Origin: Echinococcus granulosus | Taxonomy: Eukaryota > Platyhelminthes > Cestoda > Cyclophyllidea > Taeniidae | Length of the DNA: 64,000 bases | Direction: 5' to 3' | Assembly (NCBI RefSeq): GCF_000524195.1 | Contig: NW_020170511.1 | Span: forward strand, 94,085 to 158,084 | In this document: positions 47,201 through 58,395 of the stretch, one piece after another | How positions within the stretch are numbered: the stretch's first letter is position 1 | Layout of the letters: each line of letters starts with the position of its first letter | The notes under the pieces: generated by a model | The model's input: only the letters and a program-made list of their open reading frames with translations | The model's database searches: none | Told to the model about the DNA's origin: nothing | Position numbers and translations under genes: made by a program

Positions 47201-49389
47201 TTCTTAATTGGAATATGTGCTTTTTCCTGTTGCTCTTAGTAATTGCCTCAGAGCTTTTGAAAATGCACGCTCACACGAGCAATACGTGCCAAACTGCACC
47301 TTCTCTGTGTGAGAAATTGAAGCGCACGCTCAAAAATTTGAACAAAAATCGCGACTGTCACTTGCCAAAGATTTCGATAAAAAATATTGCCTAAGAATGC
47401 TTATCCCAAATGAACTGAGACTTGATTAAAGTTAACACATCTTTTTGCTTAAATTCCTGAAAATAAAGAACATGAAGGAATATTTGCTGATTTACAGCAG
47501 TCTCGAAGCCCCACTTTTATCTGCGCGCAATAATAGCGCATCATCTGGCTTGCACTTTCCAGAAATTTGTTGAATACACAAGATGGGTACCAAAGCTACC
47601 GTATGGCGCCTTGTTGCATAGATTATCAAAACACAGGATGAGTTAAAGGATATTTGTTTGGAGGGCAAGAAATAGTGTGGCCTTCAAAGGCAAAAAACTG
47701 TTAACTGTCTCATCAGGTGCTCCTGTTTATTAAATTGTTCGCTTTGGGACCAACTCCCTTTGTGTTGCCCTAAACTACACAGCTCAACACGGTCAACCAC
47801 ATTTCAAATAGCACCGTCGTAGAGAAATTAGCATCTCCAGGAAATGCCTTTTCCAAAATGCTTTAAGCATCGGCTCTACAGGAATGGGAGGACAGGCAGT
47901 GAAAGTAAATGATTTGGATGGCTGGGATAGCATGCGACTTTTGAAATTCCGCACCCCACACCATTTAGCTTGGGCCATAAGATGCCATCGCGGAAATTTT
48001 CAAAGAAATACACTCTTGTCCAATTGTTACAAACTATCAAGAAACATGTGAAAAGCATGTTAAATCAACTACACATTCCGATGAAATTATCTTTACAGGG
48101 AAAATATTTCACTTCAGGAGCGAGTGGAGATGGTAGACTTTATGAAACATCGTCGAAAATAGTTGTTTTTTGTTGTCAATGCTTTTTAGGCATATTTATT
48201 TGTTGCTAATACGGACAAGCACAAAGGTGTTTAGGCCAAAAAATCAGAGGGAATTTCTAAATATCATTTACCGTTCAAGATGATCGTAGCCATGTTTACC
48301 CAAAAGAATCCTCTGCGGCAGCAAGAGAAAAAGTGGGCTGTTGATTCAGTTATTTTTGTTTTCCAACTCTACTTCAACACTTTCTGCTGCTACTTTCTCT
48401 ATATTCCGCATTAAAAAAGGTATTCAGACAAAACCCCAACCCTTGGAAGCTTTTAGGCCAAAAAAATGTATATCTGAATTTTTTGCATAGTAAAAGATGA
48501 AAATATTGTAAATAACATCGGGTCGTATGCTAGAGAAAGGAGAACTTGCCTAATTTATAGTCACTCTTCGGTTAGAATGGATGAAGCCTTTTATGAACCG
48601 ATGCCCAATTACTGCTCGTGAGGGGTTGCATTTCTTCACGTAATTTCGCAAGAAAAGCACAAATGTGTAATTTCTCAGAAATCGTAAACGTTTTTAAACA
48701 ATCCGTTTGAGAACTCGCCTTTGTGAAATTGCGGCAGCTTTCAACTTGTCTCTCATATGCCCTTACTTTTCACAGTGTTGAACAAGCTTCTCCTCAAGGG
48801 AGTCTTTCTGGCAAGTTAAATTAATTTTGGGCATGATTTTATCAGCAAAGGTAAACCTTGCACACTTTTCTAAGGAAAAGTTTGAGTTCACATGAGTACA
48901 TAGAGGGGCTACGACTTAAACATTCAAGGCACATAGGTCTTCTTACAGTTATAAGCAAAAATTGTCACTAATTAAATATTTTACACCATGAAAATAAACT
49001 TCGAATAGTTCTATCTATCTAATGAGTTGACAACCCATAAAACATATTATTAATATCATGGTGAGAAGAGGACTTACTTTGACGGATCCTAAAATTTCCA
49101 GTCGATTTCCAGGCGCGATCCCAACTCTGCCAGCAAGGCTACAAATCCACCAGCCCTCAAATCCAGGAGGGTCCCTCTTGAGTACTATGAGTACATCTCC
49201 TCTAGAAAATGTGAGTTCCTGTGCCACCTCTGCACTGTTATCAAAGAGAGCCCTTGCCAAAACAGTTGTATTCGGTCCTATGGAGCTGTTGGTGCCTGCT
49301 GTAACAGCGCTAGTGCCTGTGGTATTGCTGCTGTTATTGGCTGCTGAGGTGGTGGAAGTGGGAGAGGTGAAAGAGGGCGAATTTTCCAT
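24853..49389 (-). CDS. CAS: p130Cas / BCAR1-family adhesion scaffold protein
   Basis: CAS proteins are docking scaffolds that join integrin, FAK and Src signalling at adhesion sites. Three phase-0 exons (49078-49389, 36239-36652, 24853-26298) join to 723 residues. Residues about 43-101 are an SH3 domain with the CAS signature ALFDN...GWWICSLAGRVGIAPGNRLEIL. Residues 105-242 take the place of the substrate domain but hold only PYDVLP (Y138) and YANFYENYPP, with no strict YxxP. Residues about 374-497 fit the serine-rich four-helix region (ERFEKGGS...FEQGLSAELLHLEQL). Residues about 537-723 fit the C-terminal FAT-like domain (LLHVYAAQF...NAKFLLRCSSQLVSLAANL). The YDYVHL-type Src-binding motif is not seen. 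Human BCAR1 is longer (about 870 residues). Extra small exons in the two giant introns cannot be excluded. Confidence 0.88.
26299..36238 (-). other. CAS intron 2 (about 9.9 kb)
   Basis: AT-rich and without a supported exon. It contains copy A of a dispersed repeat (28541-29065) and a G-rich run at 30401-30420. A GC-richer patch at 35740-35870 has a 36-codon open frame with no recognisable family. Confidence 0.65.
28541..29065 (+). repeat. Dispersed repeat, copy A
   Basis: Shares with copy B, in the same order, GTGACGGAGTTGAT, then GGAGGTCC...CTTC...GCAAGACTTCA-type words. Shares with copies B and C the block AGGTACCACCACCATTTTT. A later block (GTAGGTGTTTGACTTCTGGGA) is shared with C. The borders are approximate. 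Confidence 0.55.
36239..36652 (-). CDS. CAS: CAS exon 2: reduced substrate-domain segment
   Basis: 138 codons, phase 0 on both sides, acceptor TATGCAG, donor CAG|GTAAAA. Thr- and Pro-rich, with PPEVDPYDVLP and a cluster of three tyrosines (IYANFYENYPP). Assignment to the CAS gene rests on strand, phase and the CAS-like tyrosine motif, not on a recognisable domain. Confidence 0.72.
37060..37510 (+). repeat. Dispersed repeat, copy B
   Basis: Starts near CTGATTGGTGACGGAGTTGA, then GGAATGGAGGTCC, GCGAGACTTCAAACC and AGGTGCCAAGTTTCACC, collinear with copy A but with an indel of about 50 nt. No coding potential is recognised. Confidence 0.55.
39470..39670 (+). repeat. Dispersed repeat, partial copy C
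   Basis: Only the right part of the element: AGGTGCCAATTATCACCATT followed by TTTGGCACCAAGCAG, then GTAGGTGCTTTACTTATCTGG as in copy A. The left part seen in A and B is missing or too diverged. Confidence 0.45.
49078..49389 (-). CDS. CAS: CAS exon 1: low-complexity N-terminus and SH3 domain
   Basis: 104 codons. A Ser/Thr/Asn-rich leader of about 42 residues is followed by the SH3 domain (VLARALFDN, ELTFSRGDVLIVL, GWWICSLAGR, GIAPGNRLEIL). It starts at ATG 49389 in the context AACAATGG and ends AAA|GTAAGT. Most CAS proteins have the SH3 nearly at the N-terminus, so the leader is an extension. Confidence 0.93.
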
Positions 49390-49493
49390 TGTTTTTTACC
49401 ATACCAAATAAGAGTGGAAGCAGTGGTGGCAGAAAATGTGCTCCAGCATTGTTGCCTCTATTCGCGCGCGGGTGTGTTTGTGTTTCTGTGTAT

Positions 49494-49521
49494 GTCCCTT
49501 CTGTGTGTGCACAGAAGGGAC
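49494..49521. other. Perfect 12-bp inverted repeat upstream of CAS
   Basis: GTCCCTTCTGTG and its exact reverse complement CACAGAAGGGAC are separated by 4 nt (TGTG). It lies about 105 nt upstream of the CAS start codon, in the likely 5' UTR or promoter. Confidence 0.75.
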
Positions 49522-52500
49522 AGCGCCAGATGCGATAGCGATGCCACCACAATCCTTGGGACCAATCATCAACCTGCAAAAGCTGGACCAATGGAGCTCT
49601 TGCGTATTTATGTTGCTGCGTCAGTGCTTGCATTTGTACTCTCGGCTTAGAAGAGGCTGGTCTTTGCCGAAAACATGCGGTGTAGAAGGTCTTGACTCCA
49701 TAAACTACAAAAAGTAAAGCGTCTGAGTTTTTATGTCATGTCTTACGTCTGCAAGGGTGCTAGTCTGCGGATGTTTTAACTTCTCATGGTATTAAGCTTC
49801 AAGCAGTCTTACAAAGGTGTATTTAAGCTTACTTTTACGACAGGCACCTCTTTTTAGAGGTGAGTTCTTCTGTTATGCAGAAAAGCGATTTGAAATATTT
49901 TTAGAAGACTAAAAATTACAAATTATGCTAATAAGCAATTTGGTCTTGATTTTGCCTTTCCATGATCAACCTCGGAAATGGGAGAGATGAAAACTCGTCT
50001 ACTCCTTTTTAATTAATTCATTCATTATAAATTTTGAAGAATTTATTCCATTTTAAAACAACCGATGATAAATTACTTAACAATTTGAATTTAAATGATG
50101 TGAAACGAAAAGATGTGGATAAATTTCCGTAGAGATTCCTAGTTTGAAATAAATACACTCATAAAACACGAAAATGGTAAAGGGCTATGAAAATAGAGAA
50201 AATGAGATTTAGGTAGTAACACTTGGCCAAAAAGGCGAATTCGCCAACCCTGTGCTTTGTATCTGCGCAAATGCAATTGAGGTCCTAAATGGTTTTTTCC
50301 TTGCCAAACTCGTCTACGAGGACTGAAAAAGGGTGATGGCGTATTCCCTTACATGGGTGGGAATTACGGATTATTGATGCTACAATTACTGCAACCAACT
50401 TTATGAAAATTCAAGTCAAAAATGACTGAAGGTTCCAATTCGACGTGTGTTTTTAAGTCCTGCAAACTCTTGTAATTGGAAAGGTCTGCTTTTATTTCCT
50501 GGACAGCAACCTGATACAAAAAATATACAGCTTTTCCGAAATTTCTAAGGGAAAAGTCCTAAAAACTTTGCTTGTCTAAAATATTCCTACATTTTATTGG
50601 TAGGTAATTCGAACATGCAACAACCAAACGACGACGAATACCTAATTGGAATTCCACTTCTTGCTAGTTCAAGTAAAAATATAACTTAATTCTGAAAAAT
50701 ACGATAGAGTTGGGCCGTTTCTGTGCTAAAATCAAACCGTACTTAGGTCAAGTTCTCCCCAAAGATTATTACAATAAGTGGATTCCTATGTGGATAAAGT
50801 CTAGCCTAATGCCTGCGGTATCAAATTAAAGTGAGCTAAAATGCCACGAAATCTGCAATGGATTAAAGTATCTAAAATTTTTTGCTTAAAGCATCTGATC
50901 GGTAATGTATTTGGCAATTTAGAACTGGGAAACAAATTATGGCAAACCTGAAACACATTAGTTAATGTAAACATCATGAATATGCAATGCAGGCAGGGGA
51001 ATTAAACAAAATCATTCATTCAAGCAAATAAAAGCTCTGAAAGCAGTGAATATTGTCAGAAAGATAATTTAGCTGGCTACCCAAGGTGGGAAGATGTGTA
51101 GTCACATTAATGACTCAGCATTTTGAGCTTATTTAATGTTCTCATCGTTACTCCCTTTCAAATGGAGGAGGTTGACCAGAAGAAGACATGGTATATATGT
51201 TTATTATTGGGAAAATAGGAGGGTTAAAAAATGTAGGGATTTTATGCTTAGTATCTAAATGCTTGTTTCGCAATAGGTCCGCTTAAGCATATATTTTTCT
51301 CCGTAAAATTTTTAAACAACTGAGTAATTTATTCTCTTTTAACTAAACTTGGCCTAAGAGCTCAAATTATTTGACGAATTAAGTATTTCTAATGCGCCCC
51401 AAAGCCATCTTATTTGAAATAACATGGGAGACGCAACTAGTAGCACATTGAACTGCAAGAAGCTTATCAGTTTCTCCTTCGCACAAAACTCTGGCAAGGA
51501 ACTGTAGACGATTTAGAATAGAAAGCTAAAATTGTGCCATGCCATAAACATTACATCTCAAGGGCGTATTGACCGGGTTTAAATAAATCTGACAGTTGCG
51601 TTGCAGTATTCCAATCCAAATAAAGCAACTGGTAGAAAAAGATTTCATTTTCAAGACGTTGGCCTTCTCACTGTCTACCTGGATAGCTGAAGGCCTCGGG
51701 AAGGTTGTGTCAACAGTTTTTCATTATGCATGCTTGATTGAGAGTAAAGTAGCTCCATTGTGTTGCTGGATTTGGCAAAGTTTCTAGAATTTTTGGAAAA
51801 GGGCTTGGTCAAACTCATGCTCTTTTACTTTTGCTGTTCTTTTTGTAAGAGTATGTATTGAAAGACTGTTTATTTTGGAATACACATTCTATTAACATAT
51901 CGTTTGTGCTAATTTAAAATACTAAAGACCCAGAGAAAGGTCATGATTTTTCTCCGTGAGTTTTTAAATAAAATCATAGTTCGTCGGACTCTGTTTGGAA
52001 AATTCAAATTTGATGTAAGTACTACATCGACGAGGCCTTCTTTTAGCTCCTCAGAATTATGAAACATTGCTTACTCGCAGCTAGTACAACATTTAAGTCG
52101 ATTAAAGTAAATTGGAAGTAAGAGCAATTTAGTAATCATCAATAATTCATCCCATAGATAAGTAAAAATGAATTAAACTTTTAAAATAAATTTGGCATGG
52201 TGAACTGATGCATCCGAGCCCAAAGGGCTTAAGCGGCGTGTTAGACCATCGGTTATAGCTCGCTTCAAAGACTTGCCGTAACTTGGAGGAACGCATAAAG
52301 TGCAGACGATTGCTCATTTACAAGTCTTATAAGGCATGGACGGGTTTAGTCTTTTTGTTGTACCTTCTAATATTTCATCCCCACCTTGGAGCCCCTCTTC
52401 CCAAAATGTACTGGGTAAAACTTATAGCTGTTCACTTAAGCTCACCCGCTTTAAAGCCGAGCTTTATCCGGCACCAGAAATGTAGAAGCCTCCTTTTTGT

Positions 52501-55500
52501 CTAGCCTTCGGAGAAGGTAGGATGGCAGAATCCACAGCCCAAAAATAACTTTATAACAATTAAATTCCTATGAGAATCGCTCAAGGAGGTGATTCAAACC
52601 CCGGAAGGCTCGTCGATTTTGGCAATGAGGGATTGAACACAACCATTTACAAAAGACATAAAGGTCAATGAAGCAGACGCAAATTGAAGTGATATTCAAC
52701 CTAAATGATGGCAAACAACTTGTTTACATTTGTATTAGCTAGAAATGATAAATTTAGAAGTCTGTTCATCACATCGCTTATTTGCGTCCTAAATTTGTGC
52801 GGAAATGTAAGGAATGACTTTGTGTTTTTGTATCGTCAAGCGGAGGACTATACCAACATTTGGCCTTATACTATCCGCTCATTACTCACTCCCTCCCTCC
52901 CACCTCCCTCTTTATTTCTAAGGCATGAACCACTTCATCTCCAGAAGATTGATTTGCTTTGTATGAGTGGTGGACCGCAGATAAAAACGTTTACTTGGAC
53001 CTGTTCATTTGCTGAAGGCTGAATAGTTGCGAGGATGACCTATTTGGTAACGAATTAGTTTGTCAGAAAATTAAAAAAACCCCACTGTCTGGGATATTAT
53101 TCAACACAATTTTATTTTAATTCTAATGTTAAATAAAATCGGTTTTTTTAGTCAAACGAACAGTATAAGGCTTCACAAACGCCTCATTTATTCCCTTCAG
53201 CAGCCTTATTTGTTTGATGAGTGTATTTGTACCACTTACTAGAGACATCTGTAATTCCAGAGAACGTTTCTCTTTCGGTTTCCGAAAAGTTCCCGCTTTC
53301 ATGAGTAATCCTAAAACCTTGTCTGGGGTTGTGCTCCCGCTCAGTCCCTTTCTGTTGGCTGAATGCCTATTGGAAACTTAAAGTGAGTATTTGCTTGCTA
53401 TATGGCCAAGGTAAGTTAAATTATTGAGGTACATGCAACCGAAAGCAGCCCGTGCCCTCGTCACTATTCGCTAGCCAATTAGCTGGCTGTGACCCACCCA
53501 CAAGCCGTGCTTCCCTTGCTCACGTATACCTGTCGGCAGGTAAGGCCAAGCTTGTCGGGAACTGGACAGGATCCCAAGCACATGCATTTAAACCCTATTT
53601 TATAACGCTGTCATATGTTCATCTATCAGACAGTTTTTTAATTATTACTGGTGAACATGCTGTTGCTAGTGCATTGGTGTGTATACTCCGTACATTTGGA
53701 GAAGGCAGAGGACAGAAAAAGTGCCTTCATTCAGGCTTGGTTTCAACAACCGATTTACCTTGTACTTAAAGTTAAGCTTTGTCTCTGTAATACATTATTA
53801 TAAAAAAGTGCTTCATTTTCATTGCATATTCTTAGGATCTCCACGCAGCCTCATGCTTTTTTTTCCAAATATTTTTTTCAAAGCCCTTCTTGATGAATTG
53901 CTAAGCTTCCGTGCTGCACATGGGCGTAGGGAATTGTTCGTGAATTCTGTACTCCAAGCACTTTTTTAAAGACAACAGTGATCTCATTTGAATCCTCTTC
54001 TACCCACTTCGTTGCCAAATGCCACACAAGTGAGTTTGTGAGGCACCTGCTACAACTTTAATGGCTCACAACCCCAAGTAGATAAATTGGACCTTTTACA
54101 AATAAAAAAGTGTGTTTTTACCAAATCACCACAAGTTTATGCTATAATAAAAGCAATTATGTTGCAATTATTAAAGTGAGAGCTGCAATTTGTGTGTTTG
54201 AAAGTTTGCACTAACTGGACAGAGGGTTCCTAAGGGTAAAGGCAGGTATATAGAGCAGAACGTTGAGCGTGAAGCACATTTGGCAAGAATAACTTGATGT
54301 ACTAGTCTTTTAAAAGTGAAGGATAACTCCAAAACACACGGCGATATTCATATCTTAAGTAATTAAGTTCACTACCTGACAATATAGAGCTGTCTATCCC
54401 TCGTAATTCTTCTAGGAAAGAGAAAAATTGCACCACCAAATTTCTTTGGCTGCTCTTTTGATTTCCAAACAACGAAGGTTTTTTCCAACATAAATCCACC
54501 TAAAATTACTCGCCACTATTCGAAGGGATTATTCCGTCTATGTTGAGCCTTATTAACCCTTTATGTTGAGAGTCTCTTGTACAAAGGACAGTCGTCCTGT
54601 CTTCGGAATTTACATGTGCCCCCTTTCCAGATGCAATACTGTTCAACAAATGTTTCAACGATGTGAAATTCACAGAAATGATTGCACGGCTTCAAATTTT
54701 TACAAACAGTGGTTCCTTTTTGAGTTGAAAATGGATAGACGTTTATATTTCTTCTTTAGCTTTAGCTCTCCCTCACCTTTCTTGAGTCTGACTTCTTCGG
54801 GTCTTAGGAATTGCGTATTCTTCTGCTTTTTGAAGCGGGAAGTTACTCTACCTCTTTTAAAATACTTTATAAATTTAGAAAATAGTTGGATTACTTTTTA
54901 GATCTGCTATTTCTAATTTTAACATTTTTCCTAAAAGGCTTTGTTTTTTGAGACTAGCACCTTTCCCTGCTGGTGCGATTGAGTTTAGAGCAATGGTACT
55001 ATTTTAATTCACCACAATCCCGCCTCACTTGGCATAATTTAGAGCCTTTCTCTGTCCTCAATTGGGCTGTTCCTCTTTGTCAAAACTGTAAATGAGTGGT
55101 ACCTGTGTTTAATCATGCAATTTTCTAGTAGAAATGTCTTTAAAAAATTTGCTACTTCCAGCAAAAATAGGAGCGCCTGAACTCCCGTCAGCGCTGCTTG
55201 TGCAATTCTAAAGACCCAGCGGCGCTCCCTCCATTTACACCAACAGCGTTCCCTTTTTCCGAAAGATATGCCTTATCTGTTTCCCAGGTGGAGCCAGTAG
55301 AAAAAAGAAAACGTGCCAAAATTACAATCTTATATCCAGTGATTTTTCTTCTTGATAGCTTTAGGTAAATCCAATTCCTCACATTAACTAATCGTCTTGT
55401 AATTCAACATATTACCCTTTAATTACATCAATAGAAGGCAGACTACTAAGAATTCAGGATGGAAAACGCGCAATTATCAAAAGGCTTCAGGGCCATTCCA

Positions 55501-58223
55501 AAGTCCTGAAAACTCCCTGATTCTGCGAAGGATGTCTTGAGTCTGATTGATATAACTTTTACCTCGCCACCATCAGTTCTTTTGGGAAAGAGAAGTCGCG
55601 AAGTTAAACCCAACCCATTCTAGATCCAAAAAGAAAGGATATAGGCATGGGGAGGTAGGACTTTTCATTCTTCTAAGGGTTAGCCTGAAAGAGGCGCCAC
55701 TGAGGCAAAAGTATAACCTGAAGACAATGAAGAGCCCAAGATGATAAGTGAACAAGCAAAGCAAATAACGTGTAGCTACGTAGACCCCTGTTCCATAAGT
55801 GACTGCCACAACGGTTTCCATGTTCACACTATTGAGCCTACCGTCAAGTCAAGACTACGATGGTTTTACCATTTTATCCACCTCCTGAAAAGCATTCATT
55901 GATGTCCATGCCAGTCTCTCTTCAGATAAACGTCCGCTGACAACTTTCAAGTTTGTTTAAATCTGACGTCGATTTTAGCCGCCAATTGCTTCTTAAGAAA
56001 GCATGAGATTGATGCGAGTTAAAAGGCATCCAGAGAAGTTTAAGTTACTAAAGAACACTCAAAGGATACGTTAAGTAGACAATGGTGAAGATAAAGCAGA
56101 AACGGTGAAATAACAGCTCTGGAGTTCTCTCAGGTCATTCACTACTATCCATATCTGATAAGGATCTATAGGTATTGCATCGAACCAACTTTTAGGTTCT
56201 TCAAAATATCTACCACTTTTATCTTCCGATTATTCGGTGCTAGGGCTGAACTAACCTTTGGAATTCTGACTAAACACACGAAGTTTTTAAATTGATAGGC
56301 CAAATAAAAACGTTTTACTTTTAGTTGTGCAAAGATGTTATTTTTTAGAGCTGGTGTAGGAGGATTGTTCTACCATTCAGAAAGCGTAGACCATCAGGTT
56401 AGTGCTTTTGCCTTAGCTCTTCTGCAAAGAGTACTAAAACATGATGCGAAAAAGCCTAAAGCATGCTGAAACCTAATTTCATTTATGTGTAAACACCAAT
56501 CCTGACGAGTTCTTTGAAGGGTGCTGCCTTGCTAGTTATCACAAGCTGTTGTTTCCTTGTGTGCTAGTACAAAACCTGGCGAGCTCCTAAATAAAATAAT
56601 CACGAGATAACTTTCATTAAGCTGGGGAACATGACTGCTGGACGCTGGATACACAGGACAATCCTATTCTTACATACTTAGGGTATTTTAATTGGCCTTG
56701 ACCTTATCAGTGACAGTACCACAATCAAAGTCCATCTGTGCGTGATATTGACTGAATAGATGGTTTGGAATAGAGTACGCGAGATGATATTAGGCGCCAG
56801 GAGCAAGCCTATGGTAAACTGAAATAGAGCTGATTTATGTAGCTGCAGACATCCCTGACAAACTTAATCTTCTACTGGAAAGAGACTTTGAGGACACGGC
56901 TACACTTTGACCAAATTCATTGCTGACCTTCGATGCTGGAGGATAGTCAGACCCATAAAAGCTTTACCTCTTTGTGAGCACTTTTGTGGTTAGGCAGGAT
57001 ATTATAGCTCAAGTATAAAGGTATCACGTCCAGTAGCCAGTGATTGGTGTATCCAGCAGCTAGCCAATGATGGTAGTTAATTCTTTTATAGTCAAATGAG
57101 TAAGACTAGCAGATATCTACAAAAGGCAACAAAATAATGAAACTTGTAAGAACATTATGATATAAGTAAGGCAAATATCTCAAAAGTGGCCACGTGAACG
57201 GCTGTCGATGTCGATCTTGACCGTGGTAGTTTTCAGCCCATCGATGCAGCAATCGTTTGTGCGAGCATTCAGAAAGAGCACGGATTACCTGATGCTGAAA
57301 GTCTAGTTGACATACGATCCGTCATAAAGTTGCTTAGCCAAAGGATTTCTTAAAAGCTGTCAACAGAACCACCTACGAACAACTTTAGTGTCGGAAAGGC
57401 ACCAAAACAGCAATTTGCTTTTACCCAGCAGTTGCAGAATGTTTTGGTTATATTACGAAAACATTCCAGGTACCAACGGCATGGAAACGTGTGAATGTAG
57501 TAAGTCAATGCGTCGAAAAGCGAGTGCAGCCTTTACCCCCTAAAATCAGTTCTTTGCCTCTATAATTTCTGTGGTCCCGGTGTGTATTATTCTGAGAAAT
57601 GCATTGCGAAACTGAAAAAAAACTTGCGAAAATCTTAAATCACTAGGTTTCTTTTCTAGGATGACAAAAGCTCTTTTCTGTTCAACAGCATACTTATATA
57701 AGTAGCTAACGAAAGCGAGGCGAAATTACATGAATGGATAATTCTACTCAGCGAGGCACAAACTGTAGCGTCAAAATAGAGTTATTAATTAGCTTTTTGG
57801 TGAAATGAGATCTATCACAAGTCGTCAAGGATCTAAAACGACTTATTCAAATGAATAATATGTGCGCACCCTTGAATTTCGTCTACCCTCCGCCTTAGAA
57901 GGGAAGTCCATGTGCACATTTGGAAGCTCACGCCGAGCCACAATTATACAAGATCGGCCGTCATCCATCCGCCATTTGTAGAGATAATCTGCATACCTCA
58001 ACTTTTCTTTAGTGTTAATTGACGTCGTAAGTCGCTGGAAAAAATGCTCCTTTTTAAGTGAATTGTAAATTTCCAAATTCCGCAACACATCAAATTGCAG
58101 TGACCTTTTAAGCGGGAGTGAATTTACCTTCAGTAGGAATAAAGTTTCGGCCGTTGTTTCAGAGGCTTAAACTTATTGTAAGATTTATTTGCAAGTTTTA
58201 ATTCACTATTTCATATTTTCATG
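49522..58223. other. Intergenic region upstream of CAS, left part
   Basis: About 8.7 kb of AT-rich DNA with only short ORFs. The one patch worth a look is the decayed coding-like stretch at 56700-57490. No tRNA or other RNA gene is recognised. Confidence 0.55.
56700..57490 (+). pseudogene. Possible decayed coding region of unknown family
   Basis: Several broken frames on the plus strand read with protein-like composition. Examples: YVAADIPDKLNLLLERDFED (about 56836-56895), VDLDRGSFQPIDAAIVCASI followed by KEHGLPDAESLVDIRSVIKL (about 57205-57350), and KQQFAFTQQLQNVLVILRKH (about 57400-57465). Stops and frame changes separate them. I do not recognise the family; a transposable-element relic or host pseudogene are both possible, as is chance. 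Confidence 0.25.
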
Positions 58224-58395
58224 TAGGAGGTGCTAAATTTGTTCAGATTTTGTGTGTGCTATATTACCTGCTGCAGCAAGGTGGCAAAGTGCCTGAAATT
58301 CATTAGCAATTATTCTACTCAAATATATAATTTGTTGAATTGTTCATGGTGTCAGAGCCTAACACTCAAACATAATTGGCGACCCACTTCGGTGG
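58224..58395 (+). mobile_element. LTR/primer-binding-site-like signal
   Basis: TGGTGTCAGAG at 58347 directly follows a CA, as a tRNA primer-binding site follows the CA end of an LTR. TGGCGACCCAC at 58377 is a second possible site. A TG start at 58224 would make a very short LTR. No second LTR, polypurine tract or pol frame was found, so this is weak. Confidence 0.15.

Larger units (their letters stand above)
36653..49077 (-). other. CAS intron 1 (about 12.4 kb)
   Basis: A very long first intron. It holds repeat copies B and C (37060-37510, 39470-39670). Three overlapping ORFs at 40580-40939 and two opposed ORFs at 45933-46291 show no family resemblance. No internal exon with CAS-like tyrosine motifs was found by eye. 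Confidence 0.65.

Noticed and set aside
49334..49633. ORFs of 78-99 codons on both strands upstream of and overlapping CAS exon 1
   Set aside because: Frames around a GT-rich, hairpin-containing stretch without family resemblance; they overlap the certain SH3 exon.
52575..52610. GGTGATTCAAACCCCGG as a tRNA T-arm or B box
   Set aside because: The T stem does not pair and no acceptor, D or anticodon arm could be found around it.
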